Below, piece by piece: positions 27,024-35,251 of a DNA stretch of 64,000 nucleotides. The first letter of the stretch is position 1, and every line of letters begins with the position of its first letter. This DNA is from CAWBJO01 sp963789175 (GTDB taxonomy: Bacteria; Pseudomonadota; Alphaproteobacteria; Rhizobiales; Aestuariivirgaceae), in NCBI GenBank assembly GCA_963789175.1, contig CAWBJO010000006.1, forward strand, positions 124,001-188,000, given 5' to 3'. The position numbers and the translations under genes are program-made. The notes below the pieces were generated by a model. That model was not told where the DNA came from and did no database searches. It saw only the letters and a list, made by a program, of their open reading frames with translations.

Positions 27024-28570
27024 CCCGCGCCTCCAACCTGAGCAATCGGCGCCTCGCCGGGCGCGATGTTCAGGGCGCTGGCGACGAGCGTTTTCTCGGT
27101 TACATCCTTGCCTTTCAGGAGACGCACGAAGCGGCCGTCGTACATGACGGCGACGCGATTGCACAGGCCGACGAGCTCATCGTAGTCGGTGGAATAGAAC
27201 AGTATGGCGGCGCCCGAATCGGCAAGCTGCCGCATAAGGCGGTAGAGTTCCTGCTTGGTGCCGACGTCGATACCGCGCGTGGGATCGTTGAGAAGGATGA
27301 TGCGCGGCTGGTTCATCAGCCACTTGGCGATGACGACCTTCTGCTGGTTGCCGCCCGAGAGGGCGTTGGCGGGCGCCTGGACGTCCGCTACACGAATCTG
27401 CAGCATGCGGATCATCTCGTCGATCGCATCGCGCTCGCGGGTCCGATCGACGATTCCGAAGCGGCCGAGCCGGTCGAGCGCTGCAAAGGAGAGGTTGTCC
27501 CGCACCGACATCGGGAGCATCAGGCCTTCCGTCTTGCGGTCCTCGGGAATGAGAGCCATGCCGACACGGTCCGATTTGGCGGCGCGCGGGCTCAACGGAC
27601 GGACGGCGACGCCGTCGATCTCCATGGTCCCGGTGACGCCGATGAGGACGCCGAACAGGGCGAGCAGCAGCTCCCTCTGGCCCTGGCCGTCGAGCCCGCC
27701 GAGCCCGACGATCTCGCCCCGCCGCAGGTCGAGGTCGATGGCCTTCAGCCGCTCTCCCCAGGAGAGGCCGCGGATCGCGAGAACCGGATCGCCGGACGGC
27801 TCCTGCTTCGGCTTGTCGGGGAACACGCTCTTGTATTCCCTGCCGATCATCATCTCGACGATGGATTCGTCCGATTTCGTGCCGGCGTCGAAGGTCGCGA
27901 CATGCCGGCCGTTACGATAGACGGAGCATTCGTCGGCGAGCTCGGCAATCTCGTGCATGCGATGTGAAATGTAGACGATGGCGAGCCCATCCTCGCGCAG
28001 CTGGTTGAGGACAGTGAAGACAGTCGAGACGTCGCCGGCGGTCAGGGCCGAGGTCGCCTCGTCGAGGATGAGGATCTTGGGATCGCGGGCGAGCGCCTTT
28101 GCGATCTCGACCATTTGCCGGCGGGACAGGGGCAGGTCCTTGACGCGGGCGAGGGGGTGGATGTCGCCCGCCCCGGCCCGGGCCAAGGCCTTCTCGGCGC
28201 GCCGGCGCTGGGCGGAGCGATCGATCAGCCCGAACCGGCGGGGCGGGTTGGTGATGGAGATGTTGTCGGAAACGGTCAGATCGGGGAGCAGGGACAGTTC
28301 CTGGTAGATGCACGCGATGCCGGAATCCGTGGCCGCGGCAGGAGTCTTGAACCTGACCTCACCGCCTTCGAGCTCCATGGAGCCGGAGTCCGGCTGCACG
28401 ACGCCCGACATGATCTTGATGAGCGTCGACTTGCCGGCGCCGTTCTCGCCCAAGACTGCATGGATGCGGCCGCGACGACATTCCAACCGCGCATCCTCGA
28501 GGGCGCGAACGCCCCCATAGCGCTTCGAAACGCCCGTCATGCGGAACAAGGGCGCCGCAGCAGCGTCCAT
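27020..28570 (-). CDS. CUT2-type sugar ABC transporter ATPase (two NBDs)
   Basis: A 516-residue RbsA/MglA-like protein with two nucleotide-binding domains. NBD1 has a canonical Walker A GENGAGKSTLIK, signature LSRRQMVEIAKAL and Walker B LILDEATSAL. NBD2 has the degenerate Walker A usual in this family (GLDGQGQRELLL), signature LSGGNQQKVVIAKW and IILLNDPTRGIDVGTK. It couples ATP hydrolysis to import of a pentose- or hexose-like sugar. ATG 28570 fits the family N-terminus; a strong hairpin separates it from the binding-protein gene. Confidence 0.94.
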   Translation of the reverse strand: MDAAAAPLFRMTGVSKRYGGVRALEDARLECRRGRIHAVLGENGAGKSTLIKIMSGVVQPDSGSMELEGGEVRFKTPAAATDSGIACIYQELSLLPDLTVSDNISITNPPRRFGLIDRSAQRRRAEKALARAGAGDIHPLARVKDLPLSRRQMVEIAKALARDPKILILDEATSALTAGDVSTVFTVLNQLREDGLAIVYISHRMHEIAELADECSVYRNGRHVATFDAGTKSDESIVEMMIGREYKSVFPDKPKQEPSGDPVLAIRGLSWGERLKAIDLDLRRGEIVGLGGLDGQGQRELLLALFGVLIGVTGTMEIDGVAVRPLSPRAAKSDRVGMALIPEDRKTEGLMLPMSVRDNLSFAALDRLGRFGIVDRTRERDAIDEMIRMLQIRVADVQAPANALSGGNQQKVVIAKWLMNQPRIILLNDPTRGIDVGTKQELYRLMRQLADSGAAILFYSTDYDELVGLCNRVAVMYDGRFVRLLKGKDVTEKTLVASALNIAPGEAPIAQVGGAG

Positions 28571-28585
28571 GAGCCCCTCCGAAAC

Positions 28586-28613
28586 GACGCCGCGGGGGAT
28601 GACCCGCGGCGTC
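28586..28613 (-). terminator. Intercistronic hairpin between sugar-binding protein and ATPase genes
   Basis: GACGCCGCGGG and CCCGCGGCGTC form a perfect 11-bp stem with a 6-base loop just after the binding-protein stop. There is no T-run. Such hairpins commonly stabilise the upstream mRNA or cause partial termination, giving more binding protein than ATPase. Confidence 0.6.
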
Positions 28614-28629
28614 AGCTGATGTCTTGAGG

Positions 28630-29775
28630 CTACTCGTCGGTCTCCGACTTGCCCATGATCTCCTGCGCCGTGAAGTTGATGCCGCAGGTGGGGAAGGCGT
28701 TGCCGACGAAGAAGTTGTCGGACTGGTCGCCGTAGAAGTTGTCGCCGTCCTTGAAATTGGGATCCTCGACGAGCGACAGGGGAAGGGCGATCGACTGGGG
28801 GACGACCTGACCTTCGAGCGCGGCGATGGCGGTCTTGATCGCCACCGCGACCTGGGCCGGTCCGGTGCCGGCGGAGGCGCATTTCAGGCCCTCGCCCGCG
28901 TGAGCGGCGCACAGCTTGCGGAAACCGTTCTCCGTTTCCCCGCCGACCGGTACGAAGGCATGGCCGGCGTCCATCATGGCGCGTACGGTGCCGGTCGAAC
29001 CACCCTGCACGGTGACGCCGTCGAACTTCTTGTGGACGGCGATGGCATCGGCCACGACCTTTTGGGCCGTGCCGTCGTCCCACTTGCCGACGACTTCGAC
29101 GGTCTCCCACTTGCCGCCCGACGCCGCCAGCACTTCCTGGATGCCGTCGTGACGGTCGCGATCGACCGACGTTCCCTGAACGCCACGCACTTCCAGGAGT
29201 TTGCCCTCCTTGTTGGGAACGTTCTTCACCAGCCATTCGGCCCAATACTTGCCGAGGCCCTTCTGGTCCACGTTCACGTTGATCGCCTCGTCGGTGTCGA
29301 GCGTGTTGTCGAAGGCGACAAGCACGACGCCGGCCTTGTTGGCCCGCTTGATGACGGGTGTGAAGGCAGCCGGGTTCTGGGCATTGACGACGATGGCGTC
29401 GTATCCCGAGTTGATGAAGTTGTCGACAGCGGCGATCTGGGCCGCCAGGTCCTCACCCGTCGACACGACCTTGAATTCCTTGAGCTTCGCGGCGACGTCC
29501 GGCTGCGCGGCGTAAGCCTTAGCCGTCTTGATCATCTGGATGCGCCAGGTATTGCCGATGAACCCGTTGGCCAGAGCGATCCGGTAGGGTCCTTCCTTCT
29601 TCGGCCACTGGAAGTACTTGGTGTCGGCCGTCCAGGCCTTGAAGCACTCGGCCTCGGCAGCCGGGCCCGAAACGACCTGCGGGCCCTCGGCGTACGCAGC
29701 CGAAGACAGGCCAGCCGAAACCAGAAGAGCGCCGGCGAGCGCGGTTCCTCGCAAAAATGCGCCTGTAATTGACAT
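28630..29775 (-). CDS. Periplasmic sugar-binding protein of CUT2 ABC importer
   Basis: A 381-residue periplasmic binding protein of the ribose/galactose (PBP type I) class. The signal peptide ends SSAAYA and the mature protein begins about EGPQVVSGP. The PBP1 landmarks ALANGFIGNTWRIQMIKTAK and DAIVVNAQNPAAFTPVIKRA are typical. ATG 29775 follows GGGAGG at ideal spacing, better than 29790. It heads the operon, whose sugar cannot be deduced; no sugar-processing enzyme is adjacent. Confidence 0.92.
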   Translation of the reverse strand: MSITGAFLRGTALAGALLVSAGLSSAAYAEGPQVVSGPAAEAECFKAWTADTKYFQWPKKEGPYRIALANGFIGNTWRIQMIKTAKAYAAQPDVAAKLKEFKVVSTGEDLAAQIAAVDNFINSGYDAIVVNAQNPAAFTPVIKRANKAGVVLVAFDNTLDTDEAINVNVDQKGLGKYWAEWLVKNVPNKEGKLLEVRGVQGTSVDRDRHDGIQEVLAASGGKWETVEVVGKWDDGTAQKVVADAIAVHKKFDGVTVQGGSTGTVRAMMDAGHAFVPVGGETENGFRKLCAAHAGEGLKCASAGTGPAQVAVAIKTAIAALEGQVVPQSIALPLSLVEDPNFKDGDNFYGDQSDNFFVGNAFPTCGINFTAQEIMGKSETDE

Positions 29776-29890
29776 TGGCAGTCCTCCCATCAGTTTCTTG
29801 TAAGGACTGACATGTTAGCATGAAATTGCCGAACGCGAAGACCCTTTTAGGGCAATTCGCCGGGGAATCCCGTCCGGATCACCGCTGTCA

Positions 29891-30685
29891 TCACATGGCG
29901 GGCGCCTGCTTCCCGCTCCGAAGGGAAGGGCCGTAGAGCGCGACGACGGCAATGGCGGACAACACCCAAAGCACGCTGAACAACCACCAGAGCTGTATGA
30001 GATCCTGGCCGTTGAACATCTGAAACAGAACGGCGCTCGTGTTCACCGCGGCATGCATGAGGGCCGGAAGGAGGAGACTGCCGCCGGTGTTCAGGTAGAG
30101 CCAAGTGACGATCACCGAATAGCCGAGCAAGGCAAGGGCCCATGGCAGGACGTTCGATGCGTCGTACTCGACACCGAGAAGCGGCAGATGCCAGAGCAAA
30201 TGCACGATCCCGAGGATGAGAGTGGCCGCCAGCGGCGCATAGTCCTTGAGGAGGCGGGGGAGGGCGAAACCGCGCCAGGCCGGTTCCTCGCCGAGGCCAA
30301 TGAAGACGAAAATGAAAAGAAACCTGACGACGAGCTGAGCGGGACCCGGCGTCTCGAAGCTTCCCAAGGTTTCGGCACCGAGCGCCATGTTCAACAGAAC
30401 CGCCACGATCGTGACGGCCAAGGGCAGCAGCAGGACCACCGCGTACCAGCGCGGTGCGACGCGCCAATGCAAGATCCGCCGCAGGAAATCCATGAGGTGG
30501 TTACGACCGAGAACGGCGAGGACGATCACAGCGGCGAAGAACGGACCGCAGGGAAGTATGGTCGAAGGCGACGTTTCCGGACTGGCGATCGTCCATAACC
30601 ACGGCCACCATGACAGGGCGTAGGCCAGAACGATAAATACCGCCAGGGCGTGACGTTCGACGAACGATTTGAAAGTTGCCGGCAT
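29891..30685 (-). CDS. CPBP-family intramembrane metalloprotease (Abi/CAAX type)
   Basis: A 264-residue, about eight-helix membrane protease-like protein. The conserved motif 1 is GEEPAWRGFALPRLL (Glu-Glu-x3-Arg), motif 2 is HLLWHLPLLG and motif 3 HAAVNTSAVLF, giving the Glu and two His zinc ligands. Roles in this family range from CAAX-like processing to bacteriocin immunity. It is monocistronic and nothing nearby identifies a substrate. Confidence 0.9.
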   Translation of the reverse strand: MPATFKSFVERHALAVFIVLAYALSWWPWLWTIASPETSPSTILPCGPFFAAVIVLAVLGRNHLMDFLRRILHWRVAPRWYAVVLLLPLAVTIVAVLLNMALGAETLGSFETPGPAQLVVRFLFIFVFIGLGEEPAWRGFALPRLLKDYAPLAATLILGIVHLLWHLPLLGVEYDASNVLPWALALLGYSVIVTWLYLNTGGSLLLPALMHAAVNTSAVLFQMFNGQDLIQLWWLFSVLWVLSAIAVVALYGPSLRSGKQAPAM

Positions 30686-30739
30686 GACCGCTCCCCCTCA
30701 GTTCCCCGTGCACGGACGAGAGTAAGGGGAATCGTGCGA

Positions 30740-31537
30740 TCAGTCCTTCTCTTTCTGGGGCAGCACGATGAGCTTTTCGAGCTCAGGATAATTCTTGGTG
30801 ATGCGCTCGAAGTCGCCCGCGGCGGCCGCTGACCGGATGGCGGCGTTCAGTTTCTCCTTGAGGGCGGTGTCGTCCTTTCGGATGCCGGCGCCCACGCCCT
30901 GGCCAAGGATTTCGGGGTCGGGCGGAACGTTGCCCTTTGCATCGCAGCAGGCCTGGCCCGGAGGCGTCGCGAGAAACGCATAGAGGGTGCTGGCATTGGC
31001 CTGAACATAGTCGACGCGTCCGGCGGCAAGGTCGGCGTTCGCCTCGTCCTGCGTCTGATACGTCTTGATCGTGGCGACGGAGCCGAAATACTTCTCCACG
31101 TAACGCTCGTGGATGGAACTCGTCTGAACGCCGATGGTCTTGCCCTTGAGGCCTTCGGGCGTGATATCGGCGCCAGCATCCTTTCGGCCGATCATGAGAA
31201 TTTGGGAGTTGTAATACATGTCGGAGAAATCGATCGTCTTCTTGCGCTCCTCGGTGATGGCCATGGAACTCCAGATCACATCCACCTGGCGGGTGGTGAG
31301 GGCAGGGATGATACCGTCCCACGCCACCTCGACAACCTCGCACTTTTCACCGAGATGACTGCAGACCGCGTTCATCGCGTCGATCTCCCAGCCGCTCCAT
31401 TTCCCAGACGTGTCCTTCAGAGAGAAGGGCGGATAGGGTTCGGCCCCCACGGCGAACTTTACGTCTGCCGCAGCGACGCTGGAAAGGGTGGCGAGCGCGA
31501 AAAGAAAGGCCAATATTGTGCGGATCGAGTTCATCAT
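30740..31537 (-). CDS. Periplasmic amino-acid-type solute-binding protein (SBP_bac_3), orphan
   Basis: A 265-residue periplasmic binding protein of the polar amino acid family. The signal peptide ends SSVAAA; the mature part has VGAEPYPPFSLKDTSGKWSG and GWEIDAMNAVCSHLG, then VIWSSMAITEERKKTIDFSD. No permease or ATPase gene is adjacent, so it either serves a distant importer or has a sensing role. Two adjacent ATGs (31537 and 31534) could start it. A double Cys (QACCDAKG) in the C-terminal lobe is unusual and could form a disulfide with the other lobe's Cys pair. Confidence 0.85.
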   Translation of the reverse strand: MMNSIRTILAFLFALATLSSVAAADVKFAVGAEPYPPFSLKDTSGKWSGWEIDAMNAVCSHLGEKCEVVEVAWDGIIPALTTRQVDVIWSSMAITEERKKTIDFSDMYYNSQILMIGRKDAGADITPEGLKGKTIGVQTSSIHERYVEKYFGSVATIKTYQTQDEANADLAAGRVDYVQANASTLYAFLATPPGQACCDAKGNVPPDPEILGQGVGAGIRKDDTALKEKLNAAIRSAAAAGDFERITKNYPELEKLIVLPQKEKD

Positions 31538-31719
31538 TGTGCAACCCTGACCTTGTGCATCGGTTGTGGTGAATTCCGTGTCGTCGAATCGTGCAGCGAC
31601 GCAGTTCGATGTTACACCCATCGGCGCCAACCGGGAGAGATTGTGCATGAATGATTCGGTACGCATGTTCAAATGGCGGGATCGCATGCGAGAAGATTCG
31701 TGAACTGAAGGCGCGACTG

Positions 31720-32781
31720 GTGGAAATCGGAGTCTATACGTTCGCCGAGCGGACGCCCGATCCCGACACGGGCGCGACGGTGTCGCCTGGCCAGCGGCTC
31801 AGCGATCTCATCGAAGAAATCGAGCTCGCCGATCAAGTCGGACTCGACGTCTTCGGAGTCGGCGAGCACCATCGAAGCGATTTCGCCGTGTCCTCGCCGG
31901 CAGTCGTACTGGCGGCAGCGGCGGCGCGCACCAAGCGAATCCGGCTGACCAGCGCCGTCTCCGTTCTGAGCTCCGACGATCCCGTCCGGGTCTTCCAGGA
32001 CTTCGCGACGCTGGACCTGCTTTCCAACGGACGGGCCGAAATCATGGTCGGGAGAGGCTCGTTCATCGAGTCGTTTCCGCTGTTCGGCTACGACCTCGCC
32101 GACTACGACTCTCTTTTCGCCGAGAAACTCGATCTTCTCCTGCAGCTGCGGGAAACCGAGAAAGTCCGATGGATCGGCGAGCACCGAGCGGCGCTCTCCG
32201 GCCTCGGCGTCTATCCGCGTCCGCTGCAAAATCCGCTGCCGGTCTGGGTCGCGGTCGGCGGCACTCCTGCATCCGTGGAGCGGGCGGGCAGGCTCGGCCT
32301 TCCCCTGGCGCTGGCGATCATCGGTGGCGAGCCCGAACGCTTCGCTCCTCTCGTCGCCTACTATCGGGAGTGCGGCCGGCGGGCGGGACATCCGGCCGAA
32401 CGACTGAAGGTCAGCATCAATTCTCACGCCTTCGTCGCCGATACCGCCGAGCAGGCGGCGGAGGAATTCTATGGACCCTACTCGACTATGATGACGCAGG
32501 TGGGCCGGGAGCGCGGCTGGCCGCCAATGACCCGCCAGCAGTACGAGGCGATGCGTTCTCCAAGGGGCTCGCTCCTCGTCGGCAGCGCAGACCAGGTAGT
32601 CGACAAGATCCTGAAAGAGCGGGAGTTCTTCGACAATCAACGCTTCCTGGCTCAGCTGACGGTCGGGACCATGCCCCATGCACAAGTCTTGCGTGCGATA
32701 GAACTGTTGGGCACACGCGTGGCGCCGGAGGTTCGGCGGGCGACGTCCGACATCCCTGCCAATCCAGCTCCTATGGCATGA
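31720..32781 (+). CDS. LLM-class flavin-dependent oxidoreductase
   Basis: A luciferase-like monooxygenase-fold enzyme using FMN or F420. The N-terminus EIGVYTFAERTPDP, the segment FGVGEHHRSDFAVSSPAVVLA and MVGRGSFIESFPLFG are typical of the family subgroup seen in rhizobia. The frame is open from ATG 31651, but the family usually starts right at the first beta strand; GTG 31720 with GAAGG about 10 bases upstream gives that and 353 residues. Substrate unknown. It is divergent from the orphan binding-protein gene. Confidence 0.88.
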   Translation: MEIGVYTFAERTPDPDTGATVSPGQRLSDLIEEIELADQVGLDVFGVGEHHRSDFAVSSPAVVLAAAAARTKRIRLTSAVSVLSSDDPVRVFQDFATLDLLSNGRAEIMVGRGSFIESFPLFGYDLADYDSLFAEKLDLLLQLRETEKVRWIGEHRAALSGLGVYPRPLQNPLPVWVAVGGTPASVERAGRLGLPLALAIIGGEPERFAPLVAYYRECGRRAGHPAERLKVSINSHAFVADTAEQAAEEFYGPYSTMMTQVGRERGWPPMTRQQYEAMRSPRGSLLVGSADQVVDKILKEREFFDNQRFLAQLTVGTMPHAQVLRAIELLGTRVAPEVRRATSDIPANPAPMA

Positions 32782-32819
32782 TTTACGCATGGCGGGAGCG
32801 CCCTCCCGACAGGTGCCCC

Positions 32820-32972
32820 ATGATGAACCATGTCCGCAGGTATCGCCTGTTCTACTATGCCGTTGCCGTCGCCTTCCTGATCGGCAGGAGCATGCGAACC
32901 TGCTCGACCGAAGCGAGCGAGCGCGTTCAACTCGGCTTTCTGTCTTTCGAGGATCAGCTTTTCGCCGAGTGA
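32820..32972 (+). CDS. Possible 50-residue small membrane protein
   Basis: A short frame from ATG 32820 encoding a basic N-terminus, one hydrophobic helix (LFYYAVAVAFLIG) and a hydrophilic tail ending QLFAE. It follows the LLM gene by 38 bases on the same strand. I know no family for it; codon use matches its neighbours, but the ribosome binding site is weak, so it remains a candidate. Confidence 0.4.
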   Translation: MMNHVRRYRLFYYAVAVAFLIGRSMRTCSTEASERVQLGFLSFEDQLFAE

Positions 32973-32989
32973 GCACGGGCGGGCTCCGA

Positions 32990-33388
32990 TCAGTGCGCGC
33001 GACGGGTCGGGAGGATTTCACCCAGCAGGTGGAGGAGGGCGGCAGCGTCGAACGGCTTGGTGAGGGCCGGTTGCTCTTGATATTGCTCCAGAAGGATTCG
33101 GGAGGCCGGGTCGGCCAGGAACACGAATGGCACGCCTTGTTCCGCAAGCTCGTCGACAAGTGGAAAGATCAGGGCATCGCGAACGTCGACATCGAGCACG
33201 GCGGCGTCGATCTCCGTCTCGGGAAGTCCGCCCAATGCCCGGACGACCGAGTAATAAGGTCCGACAATCGTGTAGCCGTCCCGGTCAAGCTTTTCCTCGA
33301 GCTTGAGAGGCCGCATGGACTCATCCTCCACCACGAGCACACGCGGCCGACGCGCGGCCTGAGCCGTCCTATTGAATGTCGCTGGCAC
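32990..33388 (-). CDS. Single-domain response regulator (CheY-like receiver)
   Basis: A 132-residue receiver domain with no output domain. The acidic pocket is in VLVVEDES, the phosphoacceptor Asp in AAVLDVDVRD and the conserved Lys in ALTKPFDAAAL. Stand-alone receivers of this type are common in alphaproteobacteria as phosphate shuttles or inhibitors of stress kinases. No kinase is adjacent; it lies in a cluster of stress-type small genes. Confidence 0.9.
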   Translation of the reverse strand: MPATFNRTAQAARRPRVLVVEDESMRPLKLEEKLDRDGYTIVGPYYSVVRALGGLPETEIDAAVLDVDVRDALIFPLVDELAEQGVPFVFLADPASRILLEQYQEQPALTKPFDAAALLHLLGEILPTRRAH

Positions 33389-33443
33389 GTGCGGCCTCCC
33401 GCCTGAGGTTGCGATGGAAATTCCGCAGCTTCGATCGACGTTC

Positions 33444-33656
33444 CTACGCCTGGGGAAGGGGTTGCTGCGGCGCAGGCTGCAAGATGCTCGGCTGGGTGGG
33501 CATAGCCGTCTCGGTATCGCCCGCCTGCAGCGTCCAGACGAGCAGCCCCATCAGTACAATGATGCCGAAAAGCACGCCCAATACCGTGATGGCGGTCGGC
33601 TCCCAGAGGGCCGCAACCGGGCCTCGTGGCTTAACCTTAACGGTTCGTGTGATCAT
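33444..33656 (-). CDS. 70-residue small single-pass membrane protein
   Basis: Unknown family. The basic start MITRTVKVKPRG is followed by one strong transmembrane helix (ITVLGVLFGIIVLMGLLVW) and a Pro/Gln-rich tail that would be periplasmic. GGAGAG lies about 7 bases before its ATG. A perfect EcfG-type promoter motif ends 26 bases upstream, which argues that the gene is real and stress-induced. Confidence 0.7.
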   Translation of the reverse strand: MITRTVKVKPRGPVAALWEPTAITVLGVLFGIIVLMGLLVWTLQAGDTETAMPTQPSILQPAPQQPLPQA

Positions 33657-33938
33657 GGCACTCTCTCCGTCTTCGCTTCATCAACGACGGACCAGGAGAT
33701 TTCGTTCCAGCCGCCACAATTGCGCCCGCCGCGCATCGGGCACGGCGGGCACTGAAGTACGGGCTAGAAACAGGACATAGCGTCCGAGCAGTCGCTCCCT
33801 GTCCAAACACGGTGGCCGCAATCCCTGCGACGGGGTTCTCCGGATCCTCCGGAGCCGGCCCTTGGGCCTTGTGACGGAAAGGCGTGACGAGCCCCAGGGT
33901 TCCCAATTTCCACAGACATCAGATACGGGCCGTGCGCC
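33657..33938. other. Intergenic stretch without a convincing gene
   Basis: About 280 bases between a ferritin-like gene and a small membrane protein gene, both on the minus strand. Apart from the EcfG-type promoter at 33683-33708 I see no gene, repeat or RNA in it; the minus-strand open frames crossing it look like GC-rich chance frames. Confidence 0.5.
33683..33708 (-). promoter_or_regulatory. EcfG-type promoter of the 70-residue membrane protein gene
   Basis: On the minus strand GGAAC (33708-33704), a 17-base spacer and CGTT (33686-33683) match the consensus of the alphaproteobacterial general stress sigma factor EcfG (RpoE2). The ATG is 26 bases downstream. Confidence 0.65.
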
Positions 33939-34445
33939 TCAAGCTGCGGAGCGCAGGTTGACCTTGCTCTCGGCAAGTATGGTGAGCTTCTTGTCCGTCT
34001 CCTTCTCTTCGGCCAAGGTCTCTTCGAGGACCAGCGCCTCATCCTCGCGGCCGAGCTGCTTCGCCCAAGCTATCAAGGATCCATAGCGCGTGATCTCGTA
34101 GTGCTCGACGGCCTGCGCGGCGGCGATTAGCGCTGCATCGAGAACCTCGGAATCGTCGACGTCGCCCGAGATCTCGTCCGTTTCCTCGATGATGCCATCG
34201 ATGGCCGGGCAGTCGACCCCGCCCGCATCGATGCCGTGCAGCGAAAACACCTGCTCGAGCCTGGCGATATGCTGGCGCGTCTGCTCGAGGTGCTCGGCGA
34301 AGCCGGAGCGCAGCTCGTCGTCCGTCGCCTTCTCGATCATGTCGGGCAGCGCCTTGGTGATTTTCTGCTCCGCGTAGTAGATGTCGCGAAGCGTATGAAC
34401 GTAGAGGTCATCCAGACTTCGAATGTCCTTCGAGAACAGTCCCAT
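33939..34445 (-). CDS. Ferritin-like DUF892 (YciE/YciF-type) stress protein
   Basis: A 168-residue four-helix-bundle protein of the DUF892 family, related to YciE/YciF. The N-terminal SLDDLYVHTLRDIYYAEQKI with its Glu, the central EHLEQTRQHIARLEQVF and late EHYEITRYGSLIAWA and LEETLAEEKETDKKL helices carry the Glu/His pattern of a di-iron site. These proteins are induced by osmotic and general stress. ATG 34445 has GGAGA upstream and gives the standard start MGLFSKDIRS. A possible EcfG-like promoter lies upstream. Confidence 0.92.
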   Translation of the reverse strand: MGLFSKDIRSLDDLYVHTLRDIYYAEQKITKALPDMIEKATDDELRSGFAEHLEQTRQHIARLEQVFSLHGIDAGGVDCPAIDGIIEETDEISGDVDDSEVLDAALIAAAQAVEHYEITRYGSLIAWAKQLGREDEALVLEETLAEEKETDKKLTILAESKVNLRSAA

Positions 34446-34503
34446 GGGAAATCTCCGTTTGCTGATTGAGGGTGAATTGATCTGAATTCCCCTCCGCCCG
34501 AAC

Positions 34504-34528
34504 AACCGCTCGCGCCGGCAAACGTTCC
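34504..34528 (-). promoter_or_regulatory. Possible EcfG-like promoter of the DUF892 gene
   Basis: On the minus strand GGAAC (34528-34524), 16-base spacer, GGTT (34507-34504), one mismatch from CGTT, with the ATG 58 bases downstream. Weaker than the other EcfG motifs in the window. Confidence 0.4.
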
Positions 34529-34567
34529 GCGACCGGCAGGTGTCAGCTCGCCTTGCGGCGGCTCATA

Positions 34568-35225
34568 TCACGCGCCAGAGTCGGCGGCTTTTCGGAGATC
34601 CTGCACGAAGCGGCGATACTCCTTCTCCGCCGCGTCACGGTCGGGGATGCGGAGAAGATAGGAGGGATGCACGGTGACGAGAGCCGGTCCAGTTTCCGAA
34701 ATGGATCTGACGTCCGCGAACCTCACCGATGGTCACCGTGCGGCGCAGGAGGGACTGCGCGCCGGTTGCGCCGAGAGCCACGACCACCACCGGATCTATG
34801 ATGGCGAGCTCGTGCTCGAGCCAGAACCGGCAGACCTCGACCTCGGATCGGTTCGGCCGCTTGTGCAGACGACGCTTGCCGCGCGCCTCGAACTTGAAAT
34901 GCTTCACCGCGTTCGTGAGATAGATTTCGTCGCGGGCGATACCTGCGTCTTCAAGCGACTTGTCGAGCAGTTGTCCGGCGGGGCCGACGAATGGACGGCC
35001 GGCGAGATCCTCTCGATCGCCCGGCTGTTCGCCGACCAGCATGATGCGGGCGTCAGAAGGGCCCTCGCCGAAGACCGTCTGGGTCGCATTGATGTAGAGC
35101 GGGCATCGCGTGCAGCCGAGCGCCATGTCGCGGACGTCGTCGATTGTCGCACCCCGGGAGACGGCAAAGAGATCGTCCGCAACCGGCGGCTCGGTCCTTC
35201 GCGTCGTCGCCCTTCTTCCTACCAT
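34568..35225 (-). pseudogene. Uracil-DNA glycosylase (family 4/5 type), apparent +1 frameshift
   Basis: Base-excision repair enzyme removing uracil from DNA. The open frame from 35225 shows the iron-sulfur-type start CTRCPLYINATQTVFGEGP, the catalytic region GEQPGDREDLAGRPFVGPAG and LTNAVKHFKFE. After about residue 176 (QIHF) the frame loses the family, and the expected C-terminal GPALVTVHPSYLLRIPDRD continues in the next frame to TGA at 34568-34570. Deleting one G of the GG pair at 34696-34697 restores a 218-residue enzyme. As sequenced the product ends early (196 residues, stop at 34635) without the substrate-binding HPS motif. It follows the envelope-stress quartet by 26 bases. Confidence 0.82.
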
Positions 35226-35251
35226 CGGGTGCCTCTGGTGGCGGTGCCGTC

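Noticed and set aside
33637..33906. 89-codon minus-strand frame in the gap before the DUF892 gene
   Set aside because: Low-quality composition, no ribosome site, crosses the EcfG promoter.
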